Positions 59,393-64,000 of a stretch of 64,000 nt of DNA are shown piece by piece. The position numbers were made by a program, and so were the translations under genes. Where the stretch lies: positions 1 through 64,000 of the forward strand of contig NW_022651104.1 of NCBI RefSeq assembly GCF_004027225.2, written 5' to 3'. The DNA comes from Strigops habroptila. Its lineage: Eukaryota > Chordata > Aves > Psittaciformes > Psittacidae. Position 1 is the stretch's first letter, and every line of letters begins with the position of its first letter. The notes beneath the pieces were generated by a model. That model made no database searches, had not been told where the DNA came from, and saw only the letters and a program-made list of their open reading frames with translations.

Positions 59393-62300
59393 AAATATTT
59401 AGTGCCTCTACAACTGAAGTGTTCTGGGGAGATCAGGTTTTGATAAAAGCTCCTGGTGTGCTGAATGCACAGTGGGTTTGTGTGATCGCTGAAAATGGAT
59501 TAGAGCTCAGCTGAAGGAGTGACCCCTGGTGTCACAGAGCAGAGTGTGTGTTTCCTTCCTGTCAGGGGTGGATTTCTTGGGAGAAGAAGTCCCAGCTATT
59601 TCTGGAGTCCCCAAATGTGCAGGTCCTAGCAGGGCACTGCAGATCCAGCTGAAAACTACCTGCCTATTTGCTTGGTACATAGTTGAGTTCGTTTGGAGAT
59701 AAATCTGACTATACAGATCTAACACCAAAAGGAATTGCTCACCTCCACGTGCAGTAGTCACACAGATCACTTGCTGTGTCACGTGCACTTGTCAGTTCCT
59801 GAGGAAACTGGGAAAGGAGGGAATTTTTGGTTAATTGTTGTTCTTCCTGGTAAAACCTGTTGGGCTTTAGCATCTTGTTCCATATTTTCCATGGTAATTG
59901 GAATGCAGTTTTGTTATTAAAAATGATATTTCATTTTCTACTCCCGTGTGTTCTAGGAGAAACAGCAACAAGGGTCTCCCCCTGTGCAAGGATGGGACAA
60001 GAAAACCAGATGGGCTGGTACTTCTGGAGAATCCTGTGGTCTGTAGAGCCTCGTCTGGGACAAAGGCAGGTTTCTGTGTGAGCATCGACTCAGTTCAGCC
60101 CAGCTGGGCTGTAGTGAAGAGCAGCACCCCTTGCTGCCCTGTGCAGAGTCAGGGCTGGGGTGCGTGCACGATTCAGCAGGATTTGGTGGCGAGGCCCCAC
60201 TCCACCACCTACAAAAAGAGATTGTGTCAGACTTGGCAGTGATTTATACAGGACTGGGTTCAAGTGATTTACACAGTATTGAACTGAAATCGTGTGTATA
60301 GAAACTGCAAACACAAAAGGAATAAGGGAGACCCTCCCGTTGAGTCACGAGGTTCAGATTGGACCCCTTTGCTTTCTAAACTCCCTCTCCGAGAGGAGTC
60401 TGGGTGCGGCTGGATCCCATCTTAGTCTCAGACCTGGTATTCATCTAAAGGGTCACCAATGTCAGGTAGCAGCAGTTTGCATTCGTAAAATGAATCACAG
60501 GATTTCTAACGACACTTGATCACTGAAGCTAATATACACACACTTACAAATGAATATCTAAGCTGGCACAACACACTGAGCTGGAGCTAGATGGCTATAG
60601 ACACATCTACATGCATACCTGTGTTAAAGCTGCCCTTGGGCAGTGAAAAGTAAAAGCAGAGCACAATACTCACATCAGCTTTGGCAGCGGGCGAAGGGCT
60701 GAGTGTCCACGAGCAGCAGGAACAGCCCAGGCAGATGATCCCCCTATTTCCTAAACTGGAGAGTTTAGGGGCTCTCAGAGGTGTCCCACTCTGAGGGAGA
60801 TACCGGTCACAGCCCGCTGGGGTCCAGGAGAGCTCAAAGGGTCTCTCTCTTGGGACCGCCATTTCTAGGGTCATCAGATGATGGGCTTTAGTCATCAGCC
60901 AGTTTTCATCCCGGCCTCAATTCTGTGTCGGTTGCCCCAGTTGCACAACAGTTCTGTTCCAGGTTGGCAGGGAATGACTGATGATCCCAAAAGTGCTCCT
61001 GGTATGATCTGGGAGTATCCAACTTTCCAGATCTCTGTGTGCTGCTCCCCACCTTCACCAGGCAACCAGAGCTCTTGGTGCAGCCAGGGAGCACCCAGCA
61101 CCCAACTCCTTGTGCTGTGCAAAGGCTGGGGCCTAATAGGAATTCCTTGGGAAGCAGAGGGCTCCAGGAAAGGGGGGGATGCACCAGCACGATCCACCTT
61201 GTCACTAAAGTCAATCCATCTTTCTCACACCTCTTGCCTCTGTGCCTACAAACAGAGTAGTGCTGAATTCCAGTGGTAAATTGAGGGACATTTTTGGTTG
61301 CTTTACTCGATTGTTAAAGAGTTTGTTAAATGCGTTTATGTACCATTATCTATACGAGGAGGTTTCTGGAATAACGTAACTTGTCCAGCTGATTTCCATC
61401 CTCTCATGTGTAGCAGAATGTTTAACAACAAACAGAATGGAATAGAAATTAGTGACATTATGGTAAGAAGTAAAATACCACTTAAAGTCCCAGTTGCTGT
61501 TGGTGACCATCCAGACGAGGTATCCCTCCAGGGCTGTTCTCATGGTCAATGTGTGGACTTGCTAGTGACAGCTTAATGGTTGGACTCGATGTTCTCAAGG
61601 GTCTTTTCCAAACTAAACAATTCTGTGATTCTAAGAAAAGTTGATTTTTAGCCATAACTCTGTCTCTCAGCAGAGAAATGACACTGCAGGAAGGCAGTGT
61701 GTCTCCCAGCTGAGGGAGGGAACATCAGTGCTTGCTTCAGGCACTTTCCCATGCTGTTCCCCTGGAGCCCCAGGGAGCCCTGGAGGGAGCCCAGAGGGGC
61801 AGAGGCAGTGCCACCTTGGGCTGGGCCTCTGCTGCTGAGCTGGGCCGGGCTCCTGGGACGCAGAGAGATGCTGGCAAGCGGGCAGCGCTGCAGAGAGACA
61901 GCTCTGCCCAGGAGCAGGGCTGGGGCACTGCCTGCAGGCACCGAGGGCAGACCTGCGAGCCTCAGAGAGCTTAAAGGCACTTGGCAGTGGAGGATGCTGA
62001 GAGCTGCCTGCAGGAGAAACCTTCCCAGCCCTGTGCGTGGTAAGGCTCTGGGTGCAGGGCAATGCAGCTGCAGTTCCTGGAGGGATCTCCTCAAGCTGCT
62101 GCCTCGGACAGTCCATGGGATCTGCCAGGAGGACTCTCTTAGTGTCTCCGTGTAGATAAGGAGGAGGATGTGCTGCAGAGCAGGGCTTCCCTCTGCACCA
62201 TGCGAGGGGCAGGAGAAGACAGGTCCCTTGTCCTGGGGCTGGCTGCAGGGTGTGAATGTGGGTGTGCAGCCAGGGGTGCCCAGCGCTGTCCTTGCGAGCA

Positions 62301-63186
62301 GGGTCCCTGCACCCCAGGGGCTGTGTGCCGGGGCAGGGACTCTGCCGCCTGCCAGGGTCAGCACTCAGCCTGCCCGGGAGCTCCCCACGGCGCTGGGGGA
62401 GAAGCTGGGCGGGAAGGAACAACCCCTGGCAGGGAAGGAAAAGTGTTCTTGTGCACTTGAGAGGGTGCTGTGTGTTACAGGGCTGCTCAGAGCTCCACAT
62501 CACTGGCAGAGGGTCCTTCTGAAAGACATTGAGGCAGCGCACAGTCCTTTGCTTCTCCCCATGAGAGCTCCATGATCGGCCCTTTGAAACCGTGCTCCCC
62601 TGCTCTCAGCACAGGACAGATGTTTGTGGGGGTTCTTAAGATCAATTTGTGTGTGAAGGCATCCTACAGGCAGTGCAAGTGTAAGCACAGGGCAAATGGG
62701 AAAGGACTGATGGACACTGCAGCTCTCCTGGCTCTGCACTAAGCCACAGAGAGCTGAGACCTTTTGCCTGTTTCAATACTCATCAGGTTTTCAGTCATAC
62801 AAAGATGGATTTATACCTCTAGAAAGAAGCCTCAGCAGTGTTATGCTAGTCAATAAAAAGACAGTCAAAATGCTTCTAAGGCCATGCTGAGCCTCTCTTG
62901 TGCAGCCCAGACTCACCCGAGTCATGAGTGCAAGTACTGAACTTTACAGTAAAGTTGGATTTCATCTGGAATCCCTTTTGAACATCAGAGCTGGAGAAAG
63001 CACTGCTTCAGAACAAAGCTGACTCCCTGGCAGCACATGGGCAGAGGTCCTGCTCCTCACAGCACACTCAGCCAACACAAACCAGAGGAAGGAAACGCAT
63101 TTCAGTCAGGAACAAGGAAATGCATATGTTGTAATTTCTCCCTGTCCTTTCCTTGTTTGAACAGACCTCACGTCCAGAGGCAGCAG
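59393..63186. other. Copy 3 intergenic stretch; no gene seen
   Basis: Inverted counterpart of 37,940-41,749, with the CR1 tail relic near 61,570-61,637. No supported gene. Confidence 0.5.
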
Positions 63187-64000
63187 ATGTCTAACGGCAG
63201 CTCCATCACCCACTTCCTCCTCCTGCCATTCGCAGACACGCGGGAGCTGCAGCTCTGGCACTTCTGGCTCTTCCTGGGCATCTCCCTGGCTGCGCTCCTG
63301 GGCAACGGCCTCATCATCACCGGCACAGCCTGCGACCAGCACCTCCACACCCCCATGTACTTCTTCCTGCTCAACCTCTCCCTCCTGGACCTGGGCTGCA
63401 TCTCCACCACTGTCCCCAAATCCATGGCCAATTCCCTCTGGAACACCAGGGCCATCTCCTACACAGGTTGTGCTGCACAGTTTTTTCTTTCTCTTCTTGT
63501 TTTCAGCAGTTATATCTTCTCACCATCACGTCCTACGACCGCTCTGTGGCCATCTGCAAGCCCCTGCACTACGGGACCCTCCTGGGCAGCAGAGCTTGTG
63601 CCCACATGGCAGCAGCTGCCTGGGGCAGTGGGTTTCTCACTGCTCTGCTGCACACAGCCAATACATTTTCCCTACCCCTCTGCCGAGGCAATGCTGTGGA
63701 GCAGTTCTTCTGTGAAATCCCCCAGCTCCTCAAGCTCTCCTGCTCACGCTCCTACCTCAGGGAAGTTGGGCTTCCTGTGGTTAGTTTCTGTTTAGCACAT
63801 GGGTGTTTTGTTTTCATTGTGGGGTCCTATGTGCAGATCTTCAGGGCCGTGCTGAGGATCCCCTCTGAGCAGGGACACCACAAAGGCTTTTCCACGTGCC
63901 TCCCTCACCTGGCCGCGGTCACCTTGTTCATCAGCACTGGCACATTTGCCTACCCAAAGCCCCGAGCAGTGATCCGGTCCTTCTGCGTAGCTCCCCCGTT
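63187..64000 (+). pseudogene. Olfactory receptor pseudogene, copy 3 (cut by window end)
   Basis: ATG at 63,187, same frame break at about 63,505-63,515, same DRS motif. The sequence runs out of the window just after the TM6 region. Confidence 0.92.

Larger units (their letters stand above)
52883..64000 (-). repeat. Amplicon copy 3, right arm of large palindrome
   Basis: Inverted copy of 37,126-48,212 with scattered substitutions, for example an 18-21-bp deletion near 61,228 and shorter or longer homopolymer runs. It shares copy 2 states in the RYR1-like exon and PIM exons. It leaves the window inside the olfactory receptor pseudogene. Confidence 0.93.

Noticed and set aside
1..64000. CRISPR arrays, operons, tRNA or rRNA genes
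   Set aside because: The tandem arrays lack constant repeats with unique spacers, the genes have introns and poly(A) signals, and no cloverleaf or rRNA-like stretch was found.
8776..64000. Firm assignment to the W chromosome
   Set aside because: Palindromes and amplicons fit a W chromosome, but no W-specific marker gene is visible and autosomal ampliconic regions also exist.

Overview
The window looks like avian nuclear DNA, probably from a songbird-like genome. The evidence is CR1 LINE fragments with the typical reverse-transcriptase C-terminus and 3' tail, endogenous-retrovirus LTR remnants of a bird type, a family-14-like olfactory receptor relic, and PIM-kinase exons of the kind known to be multiplied in songbirds. 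Splice sites, poly(A) signals and short GC-rich introns are all eukaryotic. No tRNA, rRNA or CRISPR array was seen. The first 8.7 kb is AT-rich and almost free of genes; the rest is GC-rich and built from repeated blocks.

Layout. Positions 1-4,848 form an imperfect inverted repeat with a 1.7 kb loop. Positions 4,849-8,775 are gene-free flank. Positions 8,776-25,982 are amplicon copy 1. Positions 25,983-30,000 are a junction zone holding an LTR, a degenerate tandem repeat, a 0.6 kb polypyrimidine tract and a partial gene copy split by a CR1. Positions 30,001-48,212 are amplicon copy 2, in direct orientation. Positions 48,213-52,882 are a spacer made from a rearranged copy of the 6.36-14.7 kb sequence. 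Positions 52,883-64,000 are amplicon copy 3, inverted. Copies 2 and 3 are the arms of a large palindrome of at least 11.1 kb per arm, which runs out of the window on the right.

Contents of one unit, in copy 1 order: (a) a four-exon minus-strand gene that I do not recognise, here called gene A, which encodes about 1,029 residues of Ala/Glu/Pro-rich sequence with internal repeats and is open in copies 1 and 2; (b) a CR1 fragment; (c) a broken exon related to gene A; (d) an olfactory-receptor pseudogene; (e) about 4 kb with no recognisable gene; (f) one exon resembling ryanodine receptor RYR1; (g) a GC-rich orphan promoter-like segment with a ZNF143-type motif; (h) a 20-bp-unit minisatellite split by a 672-bp solo LTR; (i) the last two exons of a DPF1-like PHD-finger gene next to a G-rich repetitive intron; (j) a 236-bp hairpin element that is inverted in copy 2; (k) the first exons of a PIM-like kinase. 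In the palindrome the PIM exons lie directly upstream of a gene-A-type exon.

RYR1 and DPF1 lie near each other in mammals, so a piece of one ancestral neighbourhood was probably copied with PIM and gene A sequence and then amplified. Only gene A looks potentially functional. The other coding pieces are partial or broken. Ampliconic palindromes are typical of sex chromosomes, so a W-linked origin is possible, but the sequence alone does not prove it.
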